A stretch of 64,000 nucleotides of DNA from Shewanella xiamenensis (GTDB lineage: Bacteria > Pseudomonadota > Gammaproteobacteria > Enterobacterales > Shewanellaceae): assembly GCF_014647135.1 (NCBI RefSeq), contig NZ_BMOP01000001.1, forward strand, positions 124,001-188,000. Reading direction: 5' to 3'. The notes beneath the pieces were generated by a model. The model was not told the DNA's origin. It saw only the letters and a program-made list of their open reading frames with translations, and ran no database searches. Positions 9,508-18,133 of the stretch are shown in pieces. A program made the translations under genes and the position numbers. Within the stretch, counting starts at the first letter, position 1. Each line of letters begins with the position of its first letter.

Positions 9508-11139
9508 TCAAATAGTGAACTCGTGGTGAGTGGTTATCTTAGGCGCATCGCATTGGTTAAGAGGAATGCGAATGTTAAATTGCGCGCCGCCGAGTGAAGA
9601 GTCTGCTTGATAGCTCATTGAACCTTTTAACAAGGTGACTGCATTAAAGGCGGCGGATAAACCTAATCCCGTGCCGCCTTTACTTCTATTGGTGGTAAAG
9701 AAAGGCTCGAACATATGTTCAGCGACTTCGGGGGGGATTGCGACGCCATTATTTTGGATGCTGATATTCACAAAACCCTGCTCAATACTGGCGGAGATTT
9801 GTATCTGATTATCTTCTCGGTCTTGAAATGCATGGGTATAAGCGTTGGACAATATATTACTGACGATTTGGTTTAATAGACTCACATTAGTTTGAATATT
9901 TAAGTTGGGATCGACTTGTAGGTCGGTTTTTGCGTTGAGTTTAGGATGCATTATCAAGCTAGACGCTAAAATCTCTTTAAGCTGCCTTTGCAGATTGATG
10001 CACTGATGCTCTTCGTGGCTGCGGTCGATAGCAATAGTCTTGAATTTTTGAATTAGGCTGCTGGCTTTGGTGATATTACGAACTATAAGCTCACAGCTTT
10101 GTTGATACTCGTCCAAAATCGCATTGATTTCGTCGAGTGTTGCGTGCTCACTATGGATAAGCTCAATGAGTTCTTCTATATGATTTAATTGTGCGCTTGC
10201 CGCCGTTAAGCAAATACCAATGGGGGTATTAATTTCGTGCGCCACACCAGACACTAACCCTCCTAAGGCGGCCATTTTTTCCTGTTCAACTAACACCTGT
10301 TGTGCGCGCTTTAGAGCGGCTAAGGATTGCTCTAACTCTTGGGTTCGTTCTTTAACTTGTCTTGCTAGTTCTTCCTTATAACTACGTTCGAGTTTCAGTA
10401 AACGCTCTCTATCTTCTAATGCTGTTTGTAACTCTGCTTTAGAACTTTTCAGTGCTTCAAATGAGCTGCGAAGTTGCCCTTGCATGCTGTTAATCGCATC
10501 AGCAACTTGTTTAAACTCATCGATTTTCTCCTTACGTTCAAATTGAAGGGGTTCGAAGTCCGCGTCTAAGTTAATCCGTTTGCAGTATTTACTGAGTTTA
10601 TCGAGATGTTTAGTGATGTTGTACCAGACTAAAAATAGAATAAATCCAGCGACTAAGAAGGTTTTTATGCCATTGGAGAGTAAAATAAGGATGGCTTTAT
10701 CGTAAAGGCGGTCATAAATGGCATCCATGTCTACTTGTACTTCTAAAGTACCAACGTTGATATTGTCGGTCGGTGATTTATACACCAGAGGAAAGATTTT
10801 ATTTAAAGTATGAGTTGGTTTTGGGGTTCCTCCGTTCCACGACTGGCCACTATCATCTTTGATTGAAATATAGTTAATATCAGGTAGTTGGATGAGACCA
10901 TTCAGTTGGGTGTTAATCAGTCTTTCATCTATTACCCAAATACTTGCGGCTAATACATCCAGGTTAGCTTTCTCGATATTAGAAAATACCCGATCAATCC
11001 GACTAACATCGCCACGATAATCGCTAATGAGTTGGTAGGCTGTCGTCATTAGTGTGATTAAGGAGCTGAATAGCACAATTGACAAGGTGAGGTGCCTACC
11101 AATCGGGCTTTTTATAAATTGACTGAAGAATGTCAGCAT
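9508..11139 (-). CDS. Membrane sensor histidine kinase
   Basis: Two-component sensor kinase of the inner membrane. A first transmembrane helix (about residues 17-38) and a second (about 150-177) bracket a periplasmic sensor of about 110 residues. A HAMP-like linker and a coiled coil follow (residues 200-290). The DHp helix carries the phosphoacceptor histidine in SGVAHEINTPIG, and the HATPase domain shows LSNAYTHAFQD (N-box), NNGVAIPP and GTGLGLSAAFNAV. No response regulator gene is next to it, so its partner is encoded elsewhere and its signal is unknown. Confidence 0.9.
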   Translation of the reverse strand: MLTFFSQFIKSPIGRHLTLSIVLFSSLITLMTTAYQLISDYRGDVSRIDRVFSNIEKANLDVLAASIWVIDERLINTQLNGLIQLPDINYISIKDDSGQSWNGGTPKPTHTLNKIFPLVYKSPTDNINVGTLEVQVDMDAIYDRLYDKAILILLSNGIKTFLVAGFILFLVWYNITKHLDKLSKYCKRINLDADFEPLQFERKEKIDEFKQVADAINSMQGQLRSSFEALKSSKAELQTALEDRERLLKLERSYKEELARQVKERTQELEQSLAALKRAQQVLVEQEKMAALGGLVSGVAHEINTPIGICLTAASAQLNHIEELIELIHSEHATLDEINAILDEYQQSCELIVRNITKASSLIQKFKTIAIDRSHEEHQCINLQRQLKEILASSLIMHPKLNAKTDLQVDPNLNIQTNVSLLNQIVSNILSNAYTHAFQDREDNQIQISASIEQGFVNISIQNNGVAIPPEVAEHMFEPFFTTNRSKGGTGLGLSAAFNAVTLLKGSMSYQADSSLGGAQFNIRIPLNQCDAPKITTHHEFTI

Positions 11140-11210
11140 CTTAAATAATCTTTATCTGATAGCAAGTTGGATGCTTATAAGCATAGACTCAAGCTTAAAA
11201 AATTTCGCAT

Positions 11211-11305
11211 GTTATCCCAGTGAAAAATCCCTCAATATTGAATAAAGCAATGGCATCAAACTTGCTTGGTCTTGGCTAAGTTCAATTTTTTGTCACTGGG
11301 ATAAC
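11211..11305. promoter_or_regulatory. Long inverted repeat covering the SieB-like gene's leader
   Basis: GTTATCCCAGTG at 11211-11222 is repeated in perfect inverted form at 11294-11305 (CACTGGGATAAC), ending 3 bases before the ATG at 11309. The arms continue imperfectly into A/T runs. In RNA the arms could pair and hide the ribosome-binding region; as DNA they could be paired operators between the divergent kinase and SieB-like genes. Confidence 0.45.
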
Positions 11306-11308
11306 ACT

Positions 11309-11920
11309 ATGATTAAACTCAAATTCGATTCAGTGAAGTTGTTTAACCCTAAGAAGGTAATGTTTCGGGTTATGCTGTGGCTAATGGTGAGTTGTGCGGT
11401 TTTATTGGCGATGCCGTCAAATATTCTTACTTTGCTGGCACTGGATAAGTTTGTACCCGAGCACGCACATTTTGTCGGGCTTGGACTTATTATCTCGATC
11501 GCGTATTTTTTAACTCAGTTATTGAACTTGGGATTAGATGAGTCGATTCGTCATTTAAGTGATAAGCGCATCACCGAGACCATTGAAGCAAAAGTTAATT
11601 TGCTGGATCGTGCAGAGCGAGCATTATTACGAGAATTCTTTTTGCAAGGAGCCACTATTTTGACATTGCCGCAAAACGAACCCGCGGTCAAAAGTTTGCT
11701 CAGTGCCTGTATCCTCGAATGTTTAGGTAATGAACGTCATTACGCAATCCAAGGGCCCACAGCAGACTATAAAATTTCGATGAAAGCACGTATCTACTTA
11801 AATCGGGGCGTTTTACGTTTACCTGCAGGGGAACCAAGTGAAGAAGAAATGCAACATCTGATTAAAGCGCGCCCGCAGTTTCTCAATGGCTTAGTACAAA
11901 ACCGTAAACACGCAGCTTAA
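11309..11920 (+). CDS. Superinfection-exclusion-B-like membrane protein
   Basis: The 203-residue protein has two hydrophobic helices (about residues 20-38 and 54-72) followed by a cytoplasmic domain. The latter contains the RAERALLREFFLQG segment and a following LTLPQNEPAVKSLLS, the pattern I associate with the SieB family. In phages, SieB aborts superinfection; chromosomal homologues in Shewanella and relatives have no established role. Transcribed away from the sensor kinase. The ribosome-binding region lies in one arm of a long inverted repeat. Family call is from memory of the motif pattern, so moderate confidence. Confidence 0.65.
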   Translation: MIKLKFDSVKLFNPKKVMFRVMLWLMVSCAVLLAMPSNILTLLALDKFVPEHAHFVGLGLIISIAYFLTQLLNLGLDESIRHLSDKRITETIEAKVNLLDRAERALLREFFLQGATILTLPQNEPAVKSLLSACILECLGNERHYAIQGPTADYKISMKARIYLNRGVLRLPAGEPSEEEMQHLIKARPQFLNGLVQNRKHAA

Positions 11921-11954
11921 GTGTAGCGTTGGCTCTAACTCGAAATTACAGGCA

Positions 11955-11983
11955 TAAAAAATGGGGGTTAATGGAACCCCCAT
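11955..11983 (-). terminator. Terminator for the 43-residue membrane protein gene
   Basis: ATGGGGGTT and AACCCCCAT form a perfect 9-bp stem with a 5-base loop. On the minus strand it is followed by six T, which fits termination of the small gene at 12041-12172. Confidence 0.8.
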
Positions 11984-12040
11984 AACAACGTGCAATTTTT
12001 ACAAGCTACAATGAACAGAATAACAATTTGGAAGCAAAAA

Positions 12041-12172
12041 CTACGATTGTTGCGCTGACTTCACGATAAACATCCAAGTGATATAAGAAATTATCCCTAT
12101 AGTGCTAAAGATAACGATCATTGAAAGTAAACCAATTGGGTTACCGAACATTAAATCTAACCAAAATGCCAT
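12041..12172 (-). CDS. DUF3149-type small membrane protein (43 residues)
   Basis: Reading the minus strand from the ATG at 12172 gives 43 residues beginning MAFWLDLMFGNPIGLLSMIV, with one transmembrane helix and a short basic end. It fits the DUF3149 family of tiny inner-membrane proteins in Shewanella and relatives, function unknown. An AGAGGA Shine-Dalgarno lies 9 bases before the ATG and a terminator lies about 60 bases after the stop, so it has the parts of a complete monocistronic gene. It is too short for ordinary gene finding. Confidence 0.8.
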   Translation of the reverse strand: MAFWLDLMFGNPIGLLSMIVIFSTIGIISYITWMFIVKSAQQS

Positions 12173-12478
12173 GATTGAAATCCTCTTTCTTGTGAAGTCA
12201 TCCATACACTAGCGCTCTTACTGTCAGCAAATACTGATCCTGATCAATAAAAAATCGACGTCCCAAAACAATCTTGTAACCAAAGATTAACCCTGTGATC
12301 TACCTCAAATTTAGCAGGTGATGAAATTTTATCAAGCTCAATCTTTTGGGCTTTGTTTCTTACTTCATTCGGGACTAGTCTTAAGAGTAGTAACTATTAA
12401 GTGATACCAAGAACAAGGTATTTGCTAATCCGTTTTAGCATTGATTGAAGTTAGACTGCATTTTTGAAGGAGCCAAAA
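12173..12478. other. Divergent promoter region
   Basis: About 300 bases between the small membrane protein gene and the chemoreceptor gene, transcribed in opposite directions. It must hold both promoters. No other structure was recognised. Confidence 0.4.
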
Positions 12479-14068
12479 ATGGCTAGCACCACTGTTAAAA
12501 GGGGCACTATGGGATATGGTATTATTTTCGCTCCCATGGTCTTACTTTTATATCCCCTTTATTGTTTGCTTAGTAGCGCGCATTGGGTTGCAACCTTATG
12601 TTTAATTGCACTTGCCCTTATTCTATTTTTTAACATTAACAAACTTATCCGTAATCTGAGGCACCTCGAGCGTGCGGCTCATCACTTGGGTGACGGTGAT
12701 TTGAGTTACCAGCTTGATGAGAAAGATGCGGGAGTGTTTCACACTGTCGTTCACAGCATCAATCGCATGGGTGAAGATGTTAGTCGTACTATTCTATCTC
12801 TAGTTGATACCAGCGAATGGATGAAGAAGGTCGCCACCGACATCAAGACGATTAGTGAGCAGGCAAAACAAGGCGTTCTGGAGCAAGAACGTCAAACCGA
12901 GCTTGCGGCAACGGCCATGACCCAGATGGTTTCAACCGTACAAGAAGTGTCACACAATGCGGCTAATACCGCGCAAGCCGCTGATATTGCACAGACTTCA
13001 GCTAAACATGGTGATGAAGTCATGGGCGCTATTGTCAATAAAATCAGCGATATGACGTCGCAAATTCACCAAACAAAAGCAGTGATTGAACACCTTGCTG
13101 CCGATACGAATAGCATTAGCAGCATTATTGAGACTATCTCGCAAGTGGCCGAACAAACCAACTTATTGGCTCTTAATGCGGCGATTGAGAGTGCTCGAGC
13201 GGGTGAGCATGGCCGTGGATTTGCGGTTGTTGCCGATGAAGTCCGTAATTTGGCAAAACGTACCTCAGAGGCGACCGCTGAAATTCAACAGCAGATAACC
13301 GCATTACAAAAGGGCGCTCAACAAGGGGTTGAAGTGATGTTAAAAAACGTCACTATCGCCGATGAAACCGCCTTGATGGTAGAGAAAGCGCATCAATCTT
13401 TGGGTGAAATTGTCACTCACGTTGAAAGCATTACTGATATGTCTCATCAAATTGCCACTGCATCGGAAGAGCAGCATGCCGTTGCAGAGGAAATTAACAA
13501 AAATATCAACGCGATGGCTGAATTAGCGTTGAAAAATGCGCATCATACTAATCTAACCAATCTATCTAGTCTTAAGGTTTATAATATGTCTCAGGAGATT
13601 GGTTCACTGCTACATCGTTTCCATGTGGATAAGCAGCTATTTACCTCTAATCAAGCCCAAAGCCAACTATTTGTAAAATGGGGGCCTGAACTTGATATCG
13701 GTATGCCGGAGATTAACCGCCAGCATCAACGCTTAGTCTCTCTTGTTAACGAATTGCACCGTACCTTAAGCGAAGCCTATGGCCTCGAAGCGATTAAACG
13801 GATTGTTCAAGGACTTGTGGATTACACCGCGAATCATTTTTCCTATGAAGAAGAGTTGTTTGCTCGTTTTGGATACCCACAAACTATTGCCCATAAGGAG
13901 AAACATGCGCAGCTTGTTGGTCAAGTGCTTGATTTTCAAAAGCGGGTTGGTAGAGGTGAAGATGTGGCTGACGAGTTAATGGTATTCTTAAAATCTTGGT
14001 TGGTTAACCATATTCAAAAAAGTGACAAGGAATATACGCAGTTTTTACTTTCCCATGGCGCTGAGTAG
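12479..14068 (+). CDS. Methyl-accepting chemotaxis protein fused to a hemerythrin domain
   Basis: A membrane chemoreceptor of 529 residues. Two transmembrane helices lie at about residues 12-28 and 36-53 with almost no periplasmic loop, then HAMP, the signalling coiled coil with the conserved hairpin tip ([20 protein letters not shown]), and a C-terminal bacteriohemerythrin (about residues 405-525). Iron-ligand motifs there are [30 protein letters not shown] and WLVNHIQ. The lack of a periplasmic sensor and the di-iron domain suggest cytoplasmic O2 or redox sensing for aerotaxis; this is inference. ATG 12479 is chosen over the TTG at 12464 because AAGGAG (12467-12472) lies 6 bases before it. 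Confidence 0.92.
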   Translation: MASTTVKRGTMGYGIIFAPMVLLLYPLYCLLSSAHWVATLCLIALALILFFNINKLIRNLRHLERAAHHLGDGDLSYQLDEKDAGVFHTVVHSINRMGEDVSRTILSLVDTSEWMKKVATDIKTISEQAKQGVLEQERQTELAATAMTQMVSTVQEVSHNAANTAQAADIAQTSAKHGDEVMGAIVNKISDMTSQIHQTKAVIEHLAADTNSISSIIETISQVAEQTNLLALNAAIESARAGEHGRGFAVVADEVRNLAKRTSEATAEIQQQITALQKGAQQGVEVMLKNVTIADETALMVEKAHQSLGEIVTHVESITDMSHQIATASEEQHAVAEEINKNINAMAELALKNAHHTNLTNLSSLKVYNMSQEIGSLLHRFHVDKQLFTSNQAQSQLFVKWGPELDIGMPEINRQHQRLVSLVNELHRTLSEAYGLEAIKRIVQGLVDYTANHFSYEEELFARFGYPQTIAHKEKHAQLVGQVLDFQKRVGRGEDVADELMVFLKSWLVNHIQKSDKEYTQFLLSHGAE

Positions 14069-14176
14069 ATTAAGATGCTGTTTTAAGAGTCATCGAGCAG
14101 TATCCAAGGTAAAATTAATAGACGCCGGATTTTTGAGCGGTTAAAACTAATTTGCCAACAAGGTCTTTAAAAGGGC

Positions 14177-14204
14177 TTGCCATTGTCTTTGGCAAAGGTA
14201 TAAT
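14177..14204 (+). promoter_or_regulatory. Promoter of the disrupted tRNA-Leu
   Basis: TTGCCA (14177-14182), 16 bases, TATAAT (14199-14204), about 54 bases before the tRNA 5' half. With no terminator seen before 14413, it may now read on into the intact island-borne tRNA-Leu. Confidence 0.7.
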
Positions 14205-14257
14205 TCCCACCACTTAGAGCCAGCTAGTTGTTTTTATTAGCTCTAAGTATTGATAAT

Positions 14258-14296
14258 GCCAGAGTGGTGAAATCGGTAGACACAGCGGATTCAAAA
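14258..14296 (+). pseudogene. 5' half of tRNA-Leu(CAA), attL side
   Basis: Bases 14258-14296 equal the first 39 bases of the complete tRNA-Leu at 14414 except in the anticodon stem (GCGGA instead of GTGGA). After the loop TTCAAAA the sequence stops matching any tRNA: the following GTCAC cannot pair with GCGGA. The missing half, with the complementary TCCGC, is at 41510-41564. The original gene was therefore cut inside the anticodon loop, TTCAAAA (14290-14296) being the 7-base crossover core. Confidence 0.9.
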
Positions 14297-14374
14297 GTCA
14301 CTGCGTTACGATATTAAACTTCACTAAGCTGTTGTTATTAAGAGTTAATTTGAAATAATTAACACGCAAAAGCC

Positions 14375-14392
14375 TTGCAAAGATTTGCAAAG
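14375..14392 (+). repeat. Left arm-type integrase repeat pair
   Basis: TTGCAAAGATTTGCAAAG: two TTGCAAAG copies about 80 bases inside the left crossover core. The same pair occurs at 41403-41421 about 90 bases inside the right core, in the same orientation. This suits accessory binding sites of a lambda-type integrase. Confidence 0.65.
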
Positions 14393-14413
14393 TTTTTGAA
14401 GCTCCAAAGTTGT

Positions 14414-14500
14414 GCCAGAGTGGTGAAATCGGTAGACACAGTGGATTCAAAATCCACCGCCCTTAAAAGCGTGACGGTTCGAGTCCGTCCTCTGGTACCA
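14414..14500 (+). tRNA. tRNA-Leu (anticodon CAA)
   Basis: 87 bases including encoded CCA. It has acceptor GCCAGAG/CTCTGGT, a D-loop, anticodon stem GTGGA/TCCAC around TTCAAAA, a long class II variable arm and a T-loop GGTTCGAGTCC. It reads UUG codons. It lies inside the island, so it presumably replaces the host gene destroyed by the insertion. No strong promoter is visible in the 117 bases before it; transcription may come from 14177-14204. Confidence 0.95.
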
Positions 14501-14509
14501 TACAAATAG

Positions 14510-14531
14510 CCGACATTAAGTCGGTTTTTTT
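14510..14531 (+). terminator. Terminator after the island tRNA-Leu
   Basis: CCGAC and GTCGG with a 5-base loop and seven T. The displaced host tRNA half at the other end has a separate, different terminator with the same stem. Confidence 0.8.
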
Positions 14532-14631
14532 GTATCTAAAATTCAGCATTGTTAGATACTTACCGCTTTAAGTCCAGCTTTTTGTTGGTACACACATGCC
14601 CTTTAAGATCCACCACTCTGCACATATCGAT

Positions 14632-14964
14632 CTAGGTTAGATCTTTAATCGTCGTGGTTTTCCCATTCTCCATTACCGACTTGATCCCGTTGTCCCTTGC
14701 TGCGGTACTCGAATACATTTGGCTAGTGCCAATGATCTGATGGTTCGCGGCTTTTAGGTTGAAGTACGGCTTATCGTTTTTCGCCACTTCTTTGGCATAT
14801 CGGGCTTCGATAGGGGAGTTGGTTTGAACGGATTCGATACCATTCATGGCACCACTCTTACCCGTGTAGAGTTCGCTGGTGAGGATGACTTCTCCGTTAC
14901 CAGCCTTAAGCACAAACTTAAATTGATCGTTACTGCTTTTGCTTAATTCATACCATCCTGACAT
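14632..14964 (-). CDS. YegP-family (DUF1508) protein
   Basis: A 110-residue protein made of two DUF1508 repeats: residues 1-55 (FKFVLKAGNGEVILTSELY) and 56-105 (PYFNLKAANHQIIGTSQMY), each followed by a GIESV/GIKSV segment. Members form small beta-sheet domains of unknown function; E. coli YegP has the same two-repeat form. AAGGAGC precedes the ATG. Its base composition is host-like, so it may be a captured chromosomal gene rather than element cargo. Confidence 0.85.
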   Translation of the reverse strand: MSGWYELSKSSNDQFKFVLKAGNGEVILTSELYTGKSGAMNGIESVQTNSPIEARYAKEVAKNDKPYFNLKAANHQIIGTSQMYSSTAARDNGIKSVMENGKTTTIKDLT

Positions 14965-15093
14965 GGAATTGCTCCTTCTTCTTTAAGGCATTGCATAGCG
15001 CAAGCGAGGAAACCATTTCCTGCTCGTGCCTCAGTCTAGTCGACTTTATCTGGTTTGATATGTGCCGATGCCACATTTTGAGTGTTTTGAGGG

Positions 15094-15498
15094 TTAGTCT
15101 GTCGAAATACTGACATTAAAAACGTCCATTTCCTGCCAGTAACACAAGAAGTTTTGCTCCCAAATTGGGTAAAGCTCTGCTGCCGCTTCAATTACTAATA
15201 GTCCGCTAATGGATTGAAACACGCCGCAGCTAAAGTCAAAGTCCAACTCTTTCACTAATTCCCATTGCCCCGCATAGCCGACATAGCAAAAGTCGGTGAT
15301 GTAGCATAACTGCCATTGGTCAGCATATCTCTCTAGCCTGATTTCCACGGGATGAAAGCCACCTGTTTGTGGACTGTAATCGGGGTCCCGAAAGTTAATG
15401 GTGACAGCGTTGCTATCAATATTTTTCACGAGTTCTGCCAGTGCTTTGGTAAAGACAGGTGACACGGGTAATGGTAGGTCGGTATTAATGGTTTTCAT
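15094..15498 (-). CDS. DUF2787-like protein
   Basis: 134 residues. The INFRDPDYSPQTGGFHPVEI segment (residues 34-53) is the signature I associate with DUF2787, a family of unknown function common in Vibrio and Shewanella mobile elements. No catalytic motif or membrane segment is visible. A GAGGG Shine-Dalgarno precedes the ATG. It lies at the downstream end of a run of same-strand genes (DUF6641, double AAA, recombinase), possibly one operon. Confidence 0.7.
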   Translation of the reverse strand: MKTINTDLPLPVSPVFTKALAELVKNIDSNAVTINFRDPDYSPQTGGFHPVEIRLERYADQWQLCYITDFCYVGYAGQWELVKELDFDFSCGVFQSISGLLVIEAAAELYPIWEQNFLCYWQEMDVFNVSISTD

Positions 15499-15579
15499 TA
15501 TTTAACCCTCAAAAGTGGCAAAACAAAGGGGGCATCGTGTCCCCCTGTTGTTGGTATGGAATATGGGTGATGTGAGTTG

Positions 15580-16068
15580 TCACTTACTTGGTTTGGTGGC
15601 CTGTTTCTCTGTGTTAGCTGATGTCTTATCGGTTTTGGCCTTCTTGCCTATCTTGGGGGCGGGGGCGAGTAACTGCTCGTCTAACTCGCCTTTCTCCACG
15701 GCATCAATCACCACCTTAATCACCGCTGGCAAGTTGGCCTTTTCACCGACATCAATAGCGGGGCAACCTTTTTCCAGTTCGATGGGTTTGTTACTAATCC
15801 GCACTTCAAAGTAGTAGTGCTCGTTGTTGTCATAGAACCAAGGTCGGACGATGTAACGGCGGCGAATTTTCTTACGCTCACCAGTCTCAGGGTCTTTAAC
15901 CGAGCGCTCTTTGTAGGCTTCAAATTCACGGCCTTCAATCATGCATTCGGCTAACGACAATTGCTGGTCTAGCTTGTCGAGTAACTTCATCCGTTTGCCG
16001 AGCACAGGTGGCTTAGGGGCAATTTCAGGGCGAGCGATTACCTTGAGAGAACTCAATACTGTGGTCAT
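15580..16068 (-). CDS. DUF6641-like protein
   Basis: 162 residues, basic, with a disordered lysine-rich tail (about residues 140-162). The middle, KDPETGERKKIRRRYIVRPW, and the following FEVRISNKPIEL resemble a family I know as DUF6641, found in integrative elements; function unknown. AAGGA precedes the ATG. It starts 23 bases after the stop of the double-AAA ATPase and is probably co-transcribed with it. Confidence 0.6.
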   Translation of the reverse strand: MTTVLSSLKVIARPEIAPKPPVLGKRMKLLDKLDQQLSLAECMIEGREFEAYKERSVKDPETGERKKIRRRYIVRPWFYDNNEHYYFEVRISNKPIELEKGCPAIDVGEKANLPAVIKVVIDAVEKGELDEQLLAPAPKIGKKAKTDKTSANTEKQATKPSK

Positions 16069-16090
16069 GGTGTGTTTCCTTTAGTGGGTG

Positions 16091-18133
16091 TTAGCGGATA
16101 AATCCGATACGAGGTTGCCCTTGTTTGCGGCTGTTCTCGGTGGTGAGGAGCGCAAGGGCGGTTGCGCGGTGGTCGCGCTTGGGTTCAAAACGTTGGCGTC
16201 TTGCTAAGATGGCAAAGTCGCCGGGCGTTAACTGGTTTAGGCTGTTTAGGGTTGAGACTTCTTCATGGGTTAGGCGTTTAATCCCAAGAACTTGCCGATA
16301 CAGCGCTTGGCGTTGGTCACTCGTTAAATAGTCACACACCAACTTGAAATCAAAGCGGCGCATGACCGCACTATCAATACTGGCAAGCGCATTGGTTGCT
16401 GCGAACACGGGCAGAGTGTTGCACTCAAGCTGTGATAGCAGTTCGTTAACGAGCTGCACTTCATGCAGCGCTTGAGCGCTATCGCGTTTGCTGAGCAAGC
16501 TATCGACTTCATCGATGAGCATCAGCTTTTGCTGTTTGTGCGCTTCTCTGAAAAGCCTCGCGATGTTCTGCTCGCTGTCCCCGACATACTTACTGAGTAC
16601 ATCAGAGCATTTGATGTGCATCAGCTCAAAGCCGTGGGTTTCGGCTAAGTGATGTACCCATGCTGTCTTGCCTGTACCAGGGGGACCACTCAGCATCACC
16701 CTAATCGGCATGGCCTGCTTAACCGCATGATTAATCGAGTCCAGTGTTTCTACGGTAGTCACACTTGCTGCATCATCACCGCCTTTGAAGTTGACCATGT
16801 TGCTATCGAACGCTAGCTCCCCTTGATACTTTGGCGGTGGTGCTTCTTCACCACAGGCTTCTAGGGTGGCATCAATCACTTCATCAATAAGGACTTCAGC
16901 CTTGGCACCTTTGAGTTTGAGTGTCATCGCCACATGGGCAGCATTACCAACCATGGCGGGAGTGACATTAGGCTTCTCTGCCAGTAGCAGGTGATAGTCC
17001 TGTGATACCTTCAGCGGTGTCAGTAAGTGCTCATTGATGGCATAGGCAAAGGGTTCATCGGGTACAGGGACTTCCATCACCAACTTAAAACGGCGAATAA
17101 AGCTGGGTTCTAACAAGCCAACATGGTTGGTAATCCAAATGGCAGGAACAGGATTTTGCTCTAGCGCCTGCATCAATTGTTCTTTGGAATACTGTTCATC
17201 GGCTTGCACAAATAATGCTTCACACTCATCGACCAGCAACAAGCTGTCATTGCTGTGAGCCAGTAGACCTTGTAACAAGTTCAGGTGAGCAAGGCGTATG
17301 CTGGTTGCCTTTGCGATGTTATCGCTTCGGTATTGGCTCTCGATTAACTGCTGACTTTGGACTTCCAGTAAATTGCGCTTAATCGTCTTTGCCAATGTCC
17401 GAGCAAGCTCCGTTTTACCTGTACCCGCTTTGCCATAGAGCAGGATATTGACGCCTACCGAGGGCTTTTGAGTGATGGCCGCAAGGTAGTTAGCCAGTAA
17501 GTCAGTGTTCACATGCCCAAATTGCGACAAACTAAATTGTGCCTCGGGGCTTTTGCTGAGCATGGGGGCTAAGAAGTCGACTGCACTGGTTAACTTCTGA
17601 GATACTAAAATGGATACCAGTACGCTTGGGAACAGCAATCGATAAGGCGCACCCAAGGTCGCTTCTGCAATCAGTTGGTAACGCTCGAACACCGCCAACT
17701 GCGACAGGATGACCTCTAAATCAAGGGTTGTCTTACCTAGTAGCATGCGTTCTAGTACATCAAAGTCATCATCAATCAGTAATTCGGTTAACTCCCTGAG
17801 TCCGGCATTGGCATTGATGACAATCAAGAACTCAACTACAGGTTGCATCTGCGGCATTAAGCCAAGCAACTGACCAAGAAACTGCGCGTTATGCTTAACC
17901 GTTGCCGTGTTGAGCGGTGCGCGGTCTTTGCTTGGTAGCTTGAGTGATGCATCCTCTAGGCTCAGGCGAAGAAACGGCTCTATCTGCTCGCCTGTGATTG
18001 CGCCCAGTATCGAAGATGGCACTTCCTTGTCGACGGTAATGGCGGCAAACATCAATGCTTCACTCAACTGAGAGGCGAGGTAGTGGCAATGATTGGCACG
18101 CCATTTACGGGGTGATTTTACACGCTTTAACAT
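16091..18133 (-). CDS. Double-AAA+ ATPase (Cdc48-like domain arrangement)
   Basis: 680 residues with two AAA+ modules. The first has Walker A GKAGTGKTELA (about residue 232), Walker B LLLVDECEAL (about 295) and an arginine-finger segment FIRRFKL. The second has GPPGTGKTAW (about 482), LMLIDEVDSLL and VMRRFDFKL. Both sites look complete, so both may hydrolyse ATP. The first 200 residues have no recognised domain and may bind DNA or a partner. Its start overlaps the end of the upstream recombinase by 7 bases, implying coupled expression and perhaps joint action in element movement or maintenance. Substrate unknown. Confidence 0.85.
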   Translation of the reverse strand: MLKRVKSPRKWRANHCHYLASQLSEALMFAAITVDKEVPSSILGAITGEQIEPFLRLSLEDASLKLPSKDRAPLNTATVKHNAQFLGQLLGLMPQMQPVVEFLIVINANAGLRELTELLIDDDFDVLERMLLGKTTLDLEVILSQLAVFERYQLIAEATLGAPYRLLFPSVLVSILVSQKLTSAVDFLAPMLSKSPEAQFSLSQFGHVNTDLLANYLAAITQKPSVGVNILLYGKAGTGKTELARTLAKTIKRNLLEVQSQQLIESQYRSDNIAKATSIRLAHLNLLQGLLAHSNDSLLLVDECEALFVQADEQYSKEQLMQALEQNPVPAIWITNHVGLLEPSFIRRFKLVMEVPVPDEPFAYAINEHLLTPLKVSQDYHLLLAEKPNVTPAMVGNAAHVAMTLKLKGAKAEVLIDEVIDATLEACGEEAPPPKYQGELAFDSNMVNFKGGDDAASVTTVETLDSINHAVKQAMPIRVMLSGPPGTGKTAWVHHLAETHGFELMHIKCSDVLSKYVGDSEQNIARLFREAHKQQKLMLIDEVDSLLSKRDSAQALHEVQLVNELLSQLECNTLPVFAATNALASIDSAVMRRFDFKLVCDYLTSDQRQALYRQVLGIKRLTHEEVSTLNSLNQLTPGDFAILARRQRFEPKRDHRATALALLTTENSRKQGQPRIGFIR

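Noticed and set aside
14258..14296. A second functional tRNA-Leu
   Set aside because: Only the 5' half exists; the sequence after the anticodon loop cannot form the stem.
14632..14964. YegP gene as proof that the island begins later
   Set aside because: Its host-like composition is noted, but the paired tRNA halves place it inside the island.
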